DNA from: Algoriphagus iocasae
GTDB taxonomy: Bacteria; Bacteroidota; Bacteroidia; Cytophagales; Cyclobacteriaceae
Assembly (NCBI RefSeq): GCF_014206875.1
Contig: NZ_JACIJO010000003.1
Location: 350,066 to 414,065 of the forward strand
Length of the DNA stretch: 64,000 bases
Direction: 5' to 3'
Shown: positions 1 to 8,953 of the stretch, piece after piece
Layout of the letters: each line of letters starts with the position of its first letter
How positions within the stretch are numbered: position 1 is the stretch's first letter
Made by a program: the position numbers and the translations under genes
The notes under the pieces: model-generated
Seen by the model: the letters and a program-made list of their open reading frames with translations, nothing else
The model's database searches: none
Told to the model about the DNA's origin: nothing

Positions 1-2
1 TG

Positions 3-1259
3 GGAAAATTATATGCAGAAGGAAGATTAAGAACTGCACATATCGGTCTTGGCGGTATGGGAATGGCTGATTTGGATGCGATTTCATCTCATGATCTCGT
101 GGACGTCGTAGCACTTTGTGATGTAGATAGTGAGGCACTTGCCAAAGCAAAAGCTTTGCACCCAAATGCGAAAATCTATGCTGATTACAGAGTTTTATTG
201 AAAGAGTTAGAGGATGAAATTGACGCAGTAGTGGTTTCTACTCCTGATCATACGCATGCTCCGGCTTCCTTGATGGCCATGAAAATGGACAAGCCTGTTT
301 ATTGTCAAAAGCCATTGACTCACCACGTGTCTGAGGCAAGAGAAATGAAGAAAATGGCTGAGAAGAAAAACCTTATCACTCAGATGGGGATTCAGGTGCA
401 CTCTTTCTACGATTATAAATTAGCGACACTATTGATCCAATCTGGTATCATCGGAAAAGTCAATACTGTAAGAGCTTGGTCTCCTAAAAACTGGGGCTTT
501 GATGGGCCAGAGCCAACTGGATCTGATCCAGTTCCAGCTTCTCTTGATTGGAATTTATGGCAGGGAACAGCTCCTGAAAGACCTTATAAAGAAGGATACT
601 ACCACCCTGGTAACTGGAGAAAAGTTATGGACTATGGATGCGGAACCTTAGGCGATATGGGTGTGCATATCTTCGATACTCCATACAACGCATTGGAACT
701 GGATGTTCCAGAAACCATTATCAATGAGTGTCGTCAGCCAACAGGTTTTGGATTCCCTGAGCACAATACCGTGACTTATGAATTCCCAGGTACCAAACAC
801 ACTGCTGAGAAATTAAAGTGGGTATGGTATGATGGAGTAGGAGCGCCAGCAAATCATCCGGATTTAGTTTTGCCAAATGGTGAAAAACTTCCTGACCAGG
901 GAGCAATGTTTATGGGTGAGAAAGGAAGATTGCTTTTGCCTCACTTCCAGCAGTTGCCAAGATTAATTGTTGATGGAGAATATAAGGAAATGGACATTGA
1001 GTCGTTTAACCTAGGAGCACCGGTTAAAGATTATGATTCTGAAAGCAAGAAGCATTACCACCAGTTTGTGGATGCTTGCCTAGGAAAAGACGAATGCTCT
1101 GCACCTTTTTCTTATGCGGCAAGATTGACTGAGACTATTTTGCTAGGTGTGATTGCGGGAAGGTTCCCAAATCAGACGCTGCATTGGGACAGTAAAAAAG
1201 CTCGTTTCGCAGAAAAAGAAGCGAATCAGTACTTGGATGGAAAGTACCGTAAATTTTGA
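3..1259 (+). CDS. Gfo/Idh/MocA family oxidoreductase (5' partial)
   Basis: The reading frame is open from base 3, so the gene begins before the window; the ATG at 57 is internal, because the codons just before it encode the Rossmann motif IGLGGMG. The N-terminal half is an NAD(P)-binding fold; the segment AVVVSTPDHTHAP followed by CQKPLTHHVSEAREM matches the conserved D-H-x-H and E/Q-K-P region of the family, where the lysine is catalytic. The C-terminal half is the usual substrate-binding alpha/beta domain. Family members act on sugars, inositols or related polyols; the substrate cannot be told here. In Bacteroidota, members with this GGMG motif often carry a Tat signal, but that part lies outside the window. 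A terminator follows at 1367. Family assignment is firm, substrate unknown. Confidence 0.9.
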   Translation, partial: GKLYAEGRLRTAHIGLGGMGMADLDAISSHDLVDVVALCDVDSEALAKAKALHPNAKIYADYRVLLKELEDEIDAVVVSTPDHTHAPASLMAMKMDKPVYCQKPLTHHVSEAREMKKMAEKKNLITQMGIQVHSFYDYKLATLLIQSGIIGKVNTVRAWSPKNWGFDGPEPTGSDPVPASLDWNLWQGTAPERPYKEGYYHPGNWRKVMDYGCGTLGDMGVHIFDTPYNALELDVPETIINECRQPTGFGFPEHNTVTYEFPGTKHTAEKLKWVWYDGVGAPANHPDLVLPNGEKLPDQGAMFMGEKGRLLLPHFQQLPRLIVDGEYKEMDIESFNLGAPVKDYDSESKKHYHQFVDACLGKDECSAPFSYAARLTETILLGVIAGRFPNQTLHWDSKKARFAEKEANQYLDGKYRKF

Positions 1260-1366
1260 TCAAAAGAGCTAGAAACTAGCAGTTGAAAAATAAAACTTGA
1301 ACATTGTCTTTGTCCGCCTGCGAACAAAAATGTTCGAGAAATCAATAGGGTTGAATACCGAAAAAT

Positions 1367-1397
1367 GCCTCTGGAGTCGTTTCAGGGGCTTTTTTTT
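1367..1397 (+). terminator. Rho-independent terminator after the oxidoreductase
   Basis: A 7-bp stem GCCTCTG/CAGGGGC (one G-U type pair) with a 9-base loop is followed by eight T residues. It lies about 110 bp after the stop codon of the Gfo/Idh/MocA gene and before the exporter operon. Confidence 0.75.
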
Positions 1398-1500
1398 GTG
1401 GCACAAAAGTGGAACTCCTTGGAGTCGGAAGTTTTGGGCATGATCTGATCAATGCTCTTTTACTTCAAGTCAATTTTCGGATTTTCCTTTCTCAAAGACT

Positions 1501-3903
1501 ATGTGGAAAAATTACTTAAAAGTATCCTTCAGAAACCTGCAAAAGCGAAAGCTTTATACAGGTATAAATCTGTTGGGACTTACCATTGCCGTAGTTAGCT
1601 TTTTGGCAATTTGTCTATATATACATCATGAGTGGAGTTATGACAAAATGTATTCAGGGTATGATCGCATTTACCGATTAAACCAGGAATTCAGATCTGA
1701 GGGACAAGCAGAATTGGTTTCTTCAACTCCTTCCAGTTTGATTCCTACATTGATTGATGAGGTGCCTGAAGTAGAAAATGGAACATTGATTTTTGATATC
1801 AGCATTTTTTCTACGGTCATGGTAGATAATGGAGAAGGAAATCAAGAAGAAAAGGCTTTCGCGTATGCTGATGAGAATTTCTTTAAAGTATTTGACTTCA
1901 ATCTTTTGGCTGGAAATGCTTCACAGGTTTTGGCGGAGCCAAACCAAGTCGTTTTGACTAAAAGTACTGCCGAAAGGTATTTTGGAACTGCAAATGGAGT
2001 TGCTGGAAAAGCCTTAAAAATTGACAATAGAGACTATGTTGTTTCTGGAGTGATGGAGGATTTTCCTTCCAATAGTCATATCAATTTTGATTTTCTTGCT
2101 TCTTTTAAAACACATAGACATGGTAAAGACCCAGAATGGTCGCCAAGTAATTATTACACCTATGTGAAGTTGAAGCCAGAATCTGATCCTCAGGTATTCG
2201 AAGGGAAACTGGAACAAATCGTAGATAAATATTTAGGCAAAGACCTAGCAGAATATGGTTATGAAACTGCATTTTTCATCCAACCTGTAACGCAAATTCA
2301 TCTTGGAGACCAGTCTTTAGGTTCGATTAAGCCAGGTACAGATATTCGATATTTATACATTTTTGGTATCGTCGCGATTTTGCTGATTGCGATTGGCGTG
2401 ATCAATTATGTCAATCTAGCTACCGCTGAAGCTACAGAAAGAAATAAGGAAGTTGGGTTGAGAAAAGCTATGGGAGCAGGAAGATCACAGCTGTTTGGAC
2501 AGTTTGTTTCTGAATCCATGCTCTTAACCTTGGCATCCACTGTTTTAAGTATTTTGGCACTTTACCTTATCGCACCAAAATTCACCTCTATCAGTGGAGT
2601 TCCATTGAATATGGCGCTGATCATTTCGCCACTTGGCTTAATCCTGATGGCAGGCTTTATTGCATTAATAGGCGTGTTGGCTGGAATTTATCCTTCTTTG
2701 ATATTGTCTGGCATGGAACCTATCAAGGCATTGGCAAATAAAACCAAAATGGGTGGTGGTGCATGGGTAAGAAAGTCATTGGTAGTTTTCCAGTTTTTTG
2801 TTTCCATTGGCTTATTGATTTCCACTTTTGTAGTAAAATCCCAGTTGGATTATATGCAAGGAGTCAATTTGGGTTATGAGAAAGAGCATTTGGTTTCCCT
2901 AAGCTACCATTACAATATGCGCGAAGGGATCGAAACCATCAAAAATGAAATGCTTCGTTCAGGTGCTGCAACTTCTATTTCCCGGGCTGCTGATATGCCG
3001 ATACATGTAAAAGCTGGATATCGGGTATTTCCTGGAGGTGATAACTCCCGTGAATTTATGATCACAGGATACTCTGTGGATACTCATATTTTGAAAACGA
3101 TCGATTTAGAGTTGATAGCTGGAAGCCAGTTCTCAGAAAATGATCCTAAGAGATCAGATTTAGAGGAAGGTACAGAGAGGTTTCCAGTTATTCTTAATGA
3201 AACGGCAGTGAAGGAAATGGGCTGGACTGCGGAAGAAGCTGTCGGAAAAACCATCAATTTGGGTTTCAACTCCAACTCTGAAATCAAAGGGGTAGTGAAG
3301 GATTTCTATTTCAATTCTTTGCATTATCAGGTAAGTCCAATGGTGATCTTTAATGATCCGGATCAATCCAATGTATTACTTATAAAATTACCCGAAGGAA
3401 ATCCTACTGAGCATTTGGCAACTCTCGAAGGCATCTGGAAAGAACTAGTGCCAGAAAGACCTTTCAATCCTGTTTTTGTAGATCAGGCTTATGAAAAAAT
3501 GTATAGTTCCGAGAAGCAGGCAAGTGTCATCTTTGGGATATTTTCCGGAATTGCCATCTTCATTGCCTGCATGGGATTATTTGGATTGGTTAGTTATGTA
3601 GCCTTAAGAAGAACCCGTGAAATCAGCATTAGAAAAGTTCTAGGAGCTACACAGGAAAATGTAATCAAGGTTTTGGCAGCAGATTTTATGAAACTTCTAG
3701 CGCTGGCTGCAGTACTAGCTACTGGTTTTGGAATCTGGTTTTCCAACAAGTGGCTTCAGGATTTTACTTATAAGACCAATATTTCAATCTGGCCTTTTGT
3801 CATCTCTATTTCTCTGGTCTTTATTTTGGCCATCGTGACAATAGCCTACAGAAGCTGGAAGGTGTATTCCCTCAATCCGGCAAAAACATTAAAAAGCGAT
3901 TAA
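1501..3903 (+). CDS. ABC transporter permease, MacB-PCD/FtsX type
   Basis: The 800-aa protein has the two-module layout usual for Bacteroidota FtsX-like permeases. An N-terminal helix (about residues 20-42, following the start MWKNYLKVSFRNLQKRKLY) leads into a periplasmic MacB-type domain. Three FtsX helices follow at about 285-400, containing the VGLRKAMGAGRSQLFGQFV coupling segment. A second periplasmic domain leads to a final FtsX helix set at about 675-790 with the matching ISIRKVLGATQENVI segment. Both halves are therefore complete. The ATPase gene starts 29 bp downstream and a TolC-like gene follows, so this is the inner-membrane part of a mechanotransmission-type exporter. The substrate (lipoprotein, peptide or antibiotic) cannot be inferred. 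Start chosen at the ATG that begins the conserved N-terminal segment. Confidence 0.93.
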   Translation: MWKNYLKVSFRNLQKRKLYTGINLLGLTIAVVSFLAICLYIHHEWSYDKMYSGYDRIYRLNQEFRSEGQAELVSSTPSSLIPTLIDEVPEVENGTLIFDISIFSTVMVDNGEGNQEEKAFAYADENFFKVFDFNLLAGNASQVLAEPNQVVLTKSTAERYFGTANGVAGKALKIDNRDYVVSGVMEDFPSNSHINFDFLASFKTHRHGKDPEWSPSNYYTYVKLKPESDPQVFEGKLEQIVDKYLGKDLAEYGYETAFFIQPVTQIHLGDQSLGSIKPGTDIRYLYIFGIVAILLIAIGVINYVNLATAEATERNKEVGLRKAMGAGRSQLFGQFVSESMLLTLASTVLSILALYLIAPKFTSISGVPLNMALIISPLGLILMAGFIALIGVLAGIYPSLILSGMEPIKALANKTKMGGGAWVRKSLVVFQFFVSIGLLISTFVVKSQLDYMQGVNLGYEKEHLVSLSYHYNMREGIETIKNEMLRSGAATSISRAADMPIHVKAGYRVFPGGDNSREFMITGYSVDTHILKTIDLELIAGSQFSENDPKRSDLEEGTERFPVILNETAVKEMGWTAEEAVGKTINLGFNSNSEIKGVVKDFYFNSLHYQVSPMVIFNDPDQSNVLLIKLPEGNPTEHLATLEGIWKELVPERPFNPVFVDQAYEKMYSSEKQASVIFGIFSGIAIFIACMGLFGLVSYVALRRTREISIRKVLGATQENVIKVLAADFMKLLALAAVLATGFGIWFSNKWLQDFTYKTNISIWPFVISISLVFILAIVTIAYRSWKVYSLNPAKTLKSD

Positions 3904-3932
3904 TCACACAATACCTATTTCAAAACGTTCGA

Positions 3933-4616
3933 ATGATTCAACTCAAAGAAATTGATAAGTTTATAGAATCCCGCTTTCAAAGGGTATTCATTTTAAAAGG
4001 AATTAATTTGACCATCAATGAAGGTGAATTTGTCACTCTGATGGGACCAAGTGGTGCAGGGAAATCCACCTTGCTTAATATCCTTGGGCTTCTGGATGAA
4101 GACTATGCAGGAGAATATTGGTTTGGCGAAAAGAATATTACCAAGATGCGTGATAGGGACCGTTCGGCTCTTCACAAGTCTGAATTTGGCTATATATTCC
4201 AAGCCTACCATCTGATCGATGAACTGACAGTCTACGAAAACATCGAGACGCCGCTACTTTATAGAAAAGTATCTTCCAACGAGCGTAAAAGCATTATTGC
4301 AGACTTATTGGATCGATTCAATATGGTGGCTAAAAAAGACCTTTTCCCTGCTCAACTTTCAGGTGGACAACAGCAATTAGTGGGCATTGCCAGAGCGATT
4401 GCGGGAAGACCGAGAATTCTCCTGGCTGATGAACCTACAGGAAACTTACATTCTGCCCAAGCGCAGGAAATAATGGAGGTTTTCCAAGAGTTGCACAAAG
4501 AAGGTACTACCATTATACAGGCCACTCATGCCCGTGAGAATGCCGATTATGGTACCCGATTGATCCAAATGCTGGACGGAAAAATTGACCAAGATGAAGT
4601 TATTACCCATGTATAA
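3933..4616 (+). CDS. ABC transporter ATP-binding protein, LolD/MacB class
   Basis: At 227 aa this is a typical single nucleotide-binding domain. Walker A GPSGAGKST is at residues 38-46, the signature LSGGQQQLVGIARA starts at residue 142, and Walker B ILLADEP ends with D166-E167. The Q-loop region reads GYIFQAYHLIDELTVYENI, as in LolD/MacB-type ATPases. The signature has QQQ followed by LVGIARA, where most relatives have QQQRVAIARA. The ATPase should dimerise and drive the upstream FtsX permease. Its 3' end overlaps the start of the downstream TolC-like gene, which argues for translational coupling in one operon. Confidence 0.95.
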   Translation: MIQLKEIDKFIESRFQRVFILKGINLTINEGEFVTLMGPSGAGKSTLLNILGLLDEDYAGEYWFGEKNITKMRDRDRSALHKSEFGYIFQAYHLIDELTVYENIETPLLYRKVSSNERKSIIADLLDRFNMVAKKDLFPAQLSGGQQQLVGIARAIAGRPRILLADEPTGNLHSAQAQEIMEVFQELHKEGTTIIQATHARENADYGTRLIQMLDGKIDQDEVITHV

Positions 4617-5943
4617 AAAAGTATTAAGTGCAGGAGTTTTCCTTCTTTCTTTAGGAACAGTACAAGCTCAGGATACACTGAAACTCGATTTTCAAGGAGC
4701 TGTTGAAATTGCTTTGTCAAAAAACCTAGACTACCAGATGCAGTCAAATCAGATGGAAGTTCTGAAAAGAGAGAAACAATCAGCTCTGGCCTCGCATTTT
4801 CCAAGTGCCAATATCAATACTTCTTTCCAGCAACAAAGAGGTCAGCAATTCCAACAGATCGAAGGTGAGATCGTGGTGACCAATGTGACCAACGAAATTG
4901 TCTCCACAGGTTTGGGCTTAAATATGCCTGTGTTCAATGCCGGTAGAAGAATTTTGGACACCCAATCTTCCAGATTAAATTATCTAGCAGGTGAGAAAGG
5001 CTTGGAAAGAGCTGCACAGCAAGTGATTTTTGATGTGTCTAGAAGATATCTTCAGGTGCTTTTAGATGGGGAGTTATTAAGAATTGCCCTCGAAAATCTA
5101 GAAAACCAAAAACAACAACTGGAGCAAATTACTGGTTTTGTAGATGCTGGATTAAGAACAGTTTCTGATCAGTACAACCAAGAGTCAGAGGTGGCGCGAC
5201 TTGAATCTGTTGCCATCAATGCTCAGGTGACCTTGGAAAATGATCTTTGGGATCTTTCAGAATATCTTCAGTTGGAGCCAACAGTTATTCCTGAGTTGAC
5301 GCCTGTGGATCCAATGAACACCCTGATTTCATTCGAGGGAATGACTGTTGGGGAATTGTATGAATTGGCTCTGGAAAACAGATCAGATCTGGAGCAGCAG
5401 GAAATGTTGGTCACTGCAGCCAAGAAAAGAGTTCAATCGATTAAGGCGATGTATTATCCTAGATTGAATGCTTTCTATAATTACAATACTTTCTTTACAT
5501 CATTAGATGACAGGTCTTTGCGCGAGCAGCTTTTGAAGATTTATCCTCAGAACACTCTTGGGTTGAATTTATCTATTCCGATTTTCAATAATTTCCAGAC
5601 AAGACTGGATGTGGGAAGAAGAAAAGTTGCTTACCAAAATCAAATTCTTCAAAAAGAATCTGTAGACAGAAAAGTATATCAAGAAGTGAAGCTAGCCTAC
5701 CAAAATTATAGAGCAGCAGTTCTTAATGAACAAAATACTCAAGTTCAGGTTTTGGCTGCAGAGGAAGCTCAGAATGCTGTAAGTGAGAGATTTAGACTTG
5801 GGCTTTCCAATTTTGTGGATCTTTCCACTGCAAACCAACAATTAGTTGCAGCGCAGGCGGATCAGGCTCAGGCTGTCTTTACCTTGTATTTTCAGGAAGT
5901 CTTGATGAAGCATGCCTTAGGTACGCTTGATGTAATGGAATAG
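4594..5943 (+). CDS. TolC family outer-membrane efflux protein
   Basis: The protein has a signal peptide (positive MYKK, then VLSAGVFLLSLG, cleavage after VQAQ) and two long coiled-coil repeats with the internal duplication expected of TolC/OEP proteins. The motifs include a LDFQGAVEIALSKN start, AGLRTVSDQYNQE in the first repeat and LGLSNFVDLSTANQQL in the second. ATG codons at 4594 and 4609 are both possible starts; the earlier one overlaps the 3' end of the ATPase gene and the later one lies across its stop codon, so coupling is likely either way. The gene completes a permease/ATPase/outer-membrane channel operon; no separate periplasmic adaptor gene is seen beside it. The substrate is unknown. 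Confidence 0.93.
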   Translation: MKLLPMYKKVLSAGVFLLSLGTVQAQDTLKLDFQGAVEIALSKNLDYQMQSNQMEVLKREKQSALASHFPSANINTSFQQQRGQQFQQIEGEIVVTNVTNEIVSTGLGLNMPVFNAGRRILDTQSSRLNYLAGEKGLERAAQQVIFDVSRRYLQVLLDGELLRIALENLENQKQQLEQITGFVDAGLRTVSDQYNQESEVARLESVAINAQVTLENDLWDLSEYLQLEPTVIPELTPVDPMNTLISFEGMTVGELYELALENRSDLEQQEMLVTAAKKRVQSIKAMYYPRLNAFYNYNTFFTSLDDRSLREQLLKIYPQNTLGLNLSIPIFNNFQTRLDVGRRKVAYQNQILQKESVDRKVYQEVKLAYQNYRAAVLNEQNTQVQVLAAEEAQNAVSERFRLGLSNFVDLSTANQQLVAAQADQAQAVFTLYFQEVLMKHALGTLDVME

Positions 5944-5954
5944 GCAGAATAAAA

Positions 5955-6420
5955 ATTACCACATAGCCACATAGAATTGCATAGCTTACTGCCTCAAGTA
6001 GTGTTGGTATGATTTCAATGTAGCTTTTTGGATTAGATTAAGTTCTTAAAGCACTAATTACCACATAGCCAAATAGGGTTTCATAGCTTTCTGCCTCAAG
6101 TAGTGTTGCTATGATTTTAATGTGGCTTTTTGGATTAGATTAAGTTCTTAAAGCACTAATTACCACATAGCCACATAGGATTGCATAGCTTTCTGCCTCA
6201 AGTAGTGTAACTATGATTTCTATGTGACTATGTGGTTTTTCTTTTTTCTCGAAGTATTTATTACCACATAGCCACATAGGGTCGCATAGCTTACTGCCGC
6301 AAGTAGTGTTGCTATGATTTCAATGGGGCTATTCGGTTAAAATTTTTTTTTCTCCAAAATCATTGATTACCACATAGCAACATAGGGTCGCATAGAGTTT
6401 TCTCTCTGGAAGTAAGAACT
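5955..6420. repeat. About 102-bp tandem repeats, each built as a hairpin
   Basis: Copies begin with ATTACCACATAG at about 5955, 6057, 6159, 6260 and 6366, giving spacings of about 102, 102, 101 and 106 bp; the last copy decays. Each copy has the left arm ACCACATAGCCACATAG and an inner GCATAG, then a shared centre with CTGCCTCAAGTAGTG. In the third copy the arms at 6162-6178 and 6220-6236 are inverted repeats with one mismatch in 17 bp, followed by a T run. In the other copies the right arm is degenerate. The array fills the space between the TolC-like gene and the convergent GxxExxY gene. There is no constant-repeat/unique-spacer pattern, so it is not a CRISPR array. Confidence 0.9.
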
Positions 6421-6482
6421 ATGTTAACCATGAGAAAATGTAATTTGAATCCTTTTCCATAGGGTTGATTTTCTTTTTTTGA

Positions 6483-6899
6483 TCATCCAAAGTCTAGTAA
6501 TTCATAATATTTATTTATAAATGTTTTTTGACCATGATGAAAAATATTGACCACATTGAAATTTATAAGGATTCCTTTAGGTGCTTTCAAGAGGTTGATA
6601 TAATTGATTAGTTGAGCTTGATGGATGGGAAGTATTTCTGAAACAGATTTGATTTCAACTACTATTTGATTTTCAATTAAGAAATCAAATCTCAAAAGAG
6701 TATCAATAAGATGTCCTTTGTAGTTAAGTGGGATAGCTAATTCACTAGTGAATTTTATTTCTCTGTTTTCTAATTCTATTGCTAAACATTTATGGTAGAC
6801 ACTTTCCAGTAAACCTGGTCCAAGGTGTTTATGTACCTCAATTGCGGCACCAATAATATTGTAGGATAACTTGTCTATTGACTTTTGAGTTGGTTTCAT
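6483..6899 (-). CDS. GxxExxY protein (PD-(D/E)XK-like fold)
   Basis: The 138-aa protein has the family-defining motif GPGLLESVY (G-x-x-E-x-x-Y) at about residues 28-36 after IIGAAIEVHKHL. Further on it has LRFDFLIENQIVVEIKSVSEILPIHQAQLINY, in which D and E-x-K fit a nuclease-type active site, and a late LINFNV segment. These are the hallmarks of GxxExxY proteins (PDDEXK_3-like). The biological role of the family is not established. The gene is complete, lies alone on the minus strand, and its 3' end abuts the tandem hairpin array. Such genes often have a patchy, mobile-looking distribution in Bacteroidota, so it may be part of a small mobile unit. Confidence 0.9.
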   Translation of the reverse strand: MKPTQKSIDKLSYNIIGAAIEVHKHLGPGLLESVYHKCLAIELENREIKFTSELAIPLNYKGHLIDTLLRFDFLIENQIVVEIKSVSEILPIHQAQLINYINLLKAPKGILINFNVVNIFHHGQKTFINKYYELLDFG

Positions 6900-7001
6900 A
6901 CATCTAAAAGGATTATTTTCAGAGATAAACTCAACTTAACTATTTTCTTGGGTTTTTAATCAAAAAAAATTAGGTATGCTGTTGGTATGAATTTTATAAA
7001 T

Positions 7002-7032
7002 AAAAAAAGCAGGCTCTAAAGCCTGCTTTTTG
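7002..7032 (-). terminator. Terminator after the OmpA-family gene
   Basis: A strong stem AGCAGGCT/AGCCTGCT with a 4-base loop is flanked by seven A residues on the left and five T residues on the right. It sits 25 bp past the minus-strand stop codon of the OmpA gene and could also stop transcription from the other side. Confidence 0.85.
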
Positions 7033-7056
7033 GTTGGTAGTGGTTTTAAATTTGGA

Positions 7057-7905
7057 TTACAACATTGCAAAGAACATGTCCAAATCTGGAATTAAAACAA
7101 TTCTTGTTCTTCTGTTGATTGCCATATTTTCAGGTGAATTGTTTTCTACGATAGGCATATAACTAGCTCTACCAGCGGCAATCATTTTCTCAGGAGCGAC
7201 ATTATAATCTTCCTGAAGTTTTCTTACGATACTAGTAGCTCTTTTTACAGAAAGATCCCAGTTATCCTGAATTACTCCTGTAGAAATAGATCTTGGATCA
7301 GTATGACCTTCAATCATAACCTGTAGACTTGGCTCGGAATTAATTACCTCAGCCAGTTTTTGCAATAAAGGATTCGCTTTGTTGTTAATTCTGTAGCTAC
7401 CAGTATTAAACAATAATTTGTCAGATACTGAAATCATCACAACAGTCTGATCGATGTCAATCTGAACATCATCCTCTTCTCCATCCATGGTAGTTTCAGT
7501 GATGTTTTTCTTCAAGTTATACTCAACTGCAAGATTTACTGAATCTTCCAAAGTTTTAGCTTGAGCCAACTTATCCTGATCCACCATTGCTAAAGTTTCA
7601 TTCATTTTAGCTTTGGAGTTTTGAGACATGACAGTTCCACCTTGGATGTCGTATAAGCTTGCATTGGTACTATTAAGCTCATCATTTACTGCTCTTAGAG
7701 AGTTGATTCTGTTATTGTACTCAGCAACTCTGGCTTCAATGATCGCCATTTTCTCTTCCAATTCAGCTTTCTCCTGATTGGTAGTAGCTAATTCAGTTTG
7801 GGTTTTAAAAAGATTGCTTTCCAGTTCGGTGTATTTCTTTTTTGAAACACAGGAAACCATCATCGAGGCTCCTAAAATTCCGGTGATAATTAGTGATTTT
7901 TTCAT
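7057..7905 (-). CDS. OmpA-family peptidoglycan-binding lipoprotein
   Basis: The chosen start (ATG at 7905) gives MKKSLIITGILGASMMVSC, a signal peptide ending in an SPII-type cysteine; an upstream in-frame start would bury this signal. A coiled-coil segment (about residues 25-85, rich in E, K and N) links the lipid anchor to a C-terminal OmpA/MotB domain (about 150-275). That domain has LLFNTGSYRINNKANPLLQKLAEVI, EGHTDPRS and DLSVKRATSIVRKL, the usual peptidoglycan-binding elements. The inserted acidic loop with DGEEDDVQIDIDQ is typical of Bacteroidota versions. It should tether the outer membrane to the wall. A terminator follows at 7002-7032. Confidence 0.93.
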   Translation of the reverse strand: MKKSLIITGILGASMMVSCVSKKKYTELESNLFKTQTELATTNQEKAELEEKMAIIEARVAEYNNRINSLRAVNDELNSTNASLYDIQGGTVMSQNSKAKMNETLAMVDQDKLAQAKTLEDSVNLAVEYNLKKNITETTMDGEEDDVQIDIDQTVVMISVSDKLLFNTGSYRINNKANPLLQKLAEVINSEPSLQVMIEGHTDPRSISTGVIQDNWDLSVKRATSIVRKLQEDYNVAPEKMIAAGRASYMPIVENNSPENMAINRRTRIVLIPDLDMFFAML

Positions 7906-8054
7906 TGTTTCGTTTCTTGGTTTTGGAAAGTGTAGTTCCAAACCAACTGCCAGTCGCTAATCCTTCTTTTTTCTGAAATGGATAAAACTCTAAAAAATGG
8001 CCATAATTGTGCTGTATGGCTGTTTTTTAATGATGGAAGCCCAGGTTTCAGGAC

Positions 8055-8081
8055 AAAAAAATATCCCGAATTAATCGGGAT
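8055..8081 (-). terminator. Terminator after the DUF4136 gene
   Basis: The 7-bp perfect stem ATCCCGA/TCGGGAT with a 5-base AT loop (8063-8081) is followed, in the minus direction, by six T residues (8055-8060). It lies about 60 bp past the stop codon of the minus-strand lipoprotein gene. Confidence 0.8.
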
Positions 8082-8142
8082 AATCTAAAATTGTGTGGAG
8101 AGCTTCCACAGTTTGGATAGTATAATTCCCGCTGATTGCGGA

Positions 8143-8727
8143 CTATTGCATGTATCGGTTGACCACTTTAAATTCATTCATTACCCGGTAAGCGGCTCTT
8201 GTGATGTCAGATTGAAAATTTGGAGATGCCATATCAAAATTAGCTGCAGTATATCCCTGCCAAATGGTGCTTCCTCTTTTACTATCGATGACATAGATCA
8301 CCAGCATTCCTTGGTTTTCCTGATATTTTACTTGGTTGTAAGTTTCGTCTTTCTCCTGTTCTTTTTCCTCTTCTCCTTCTTCATTGACTGTGGTGACACC
8401 TCTTCTGTTTAACCAGTAATCAAACTCTGGCTGCACATATCCTCTATATTTGATGGAGTCGACAAATATTTTATAACTCACAAGCATATCAGGCTTTTGC
8501 TCATATTCTCTAAATCCCTGTGAACCTAGCCTAGCACCTATTGTGGCATTCAAGACCGGTGAAATGCTGGTAGTGTCTATTTCATCCGGAACGACAAATG
8601 CAAAGGTTTTATATTTTTTAAATGAGCCTTGATAATTGTAATCGTATTCGGTTACATAGTCTTTTTGCGTAAAGCAAGAAGCACACAAAATCAATAACAG
8701 GGCTAAAATCAGGTAAGAGTTTTTCAT
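8143..8727 (-). CDS. DUF4136 domain lipoprotein
   Basis: MKNSYLILALLLILCASC is a clear SPII lipoprotein signal. The 194-aa protein has the DUF4136 pattern: an early KTFAFV strand, then LNATIGARLGSQGFREYEQKPDMLVSY, a W/Y-rich middle, and a late IDSKRGSTIWQGYTAANF followed by ITRAAYRVMNEF. The family is common in envelope proteins of Gram-negative bacteria, but no function is established. An E/K-rich insert (EEGEEEKEQEKDE) interrupts the middle of the domain. It is monocistronic, with a terminator at 8055-8081. Confidence 0.88.
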   Translation of the reverse strand: MKNSYLILALLLILCASCFTQKDYVTEYDYNYQGSFKKYKTFAFVVPDEIDTTSISPVLNATIGARLGSQGFREYEQKPDMLVSYKIFVDSIKYRGYVQPEFDYWLNRRGVTTVNEEGEEEKEQEKDETYNQVKYQENQGMLVIYVIDSKRGSTIWQGYTAANFDMASPNFQSDITRAAYRVMNEFKVVNRYMQ

Positions 8728-8953
8728 GATTGCTTTAATTCTTTGGTTGATAAAAAGTATATCAGAAATACGTAGAAATCTGCTTTACTGGATTAACTGT
8801 ATTTAAAGACAGTTGTTTTCAAATACTTGTAATTCAGTGAAATGCCTATTTAAGTTATTGAAAAAAAATCAGTAATACACAACCTTGCTGTTTTAAAATT
8901 ATTTTAGAAGAATAATTGAGGATTTTTCGAATTCAAAAGCGTTAGTGAATAGT

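Noticed and set aside
5955..6420. Regularly spaced repeats as a CRISPR array
   Set aside because: The whole ~102-bp unit is repeated, with no constant short repeat plus unique spacers, and no cas genes are nearby.
8095..8412. 105-codon plus-strand open frame
   Set aside because: Antisense to the DUF4136 lipoprotein gene and its terminator side; F/S-rich mirror of an acidic stretch.
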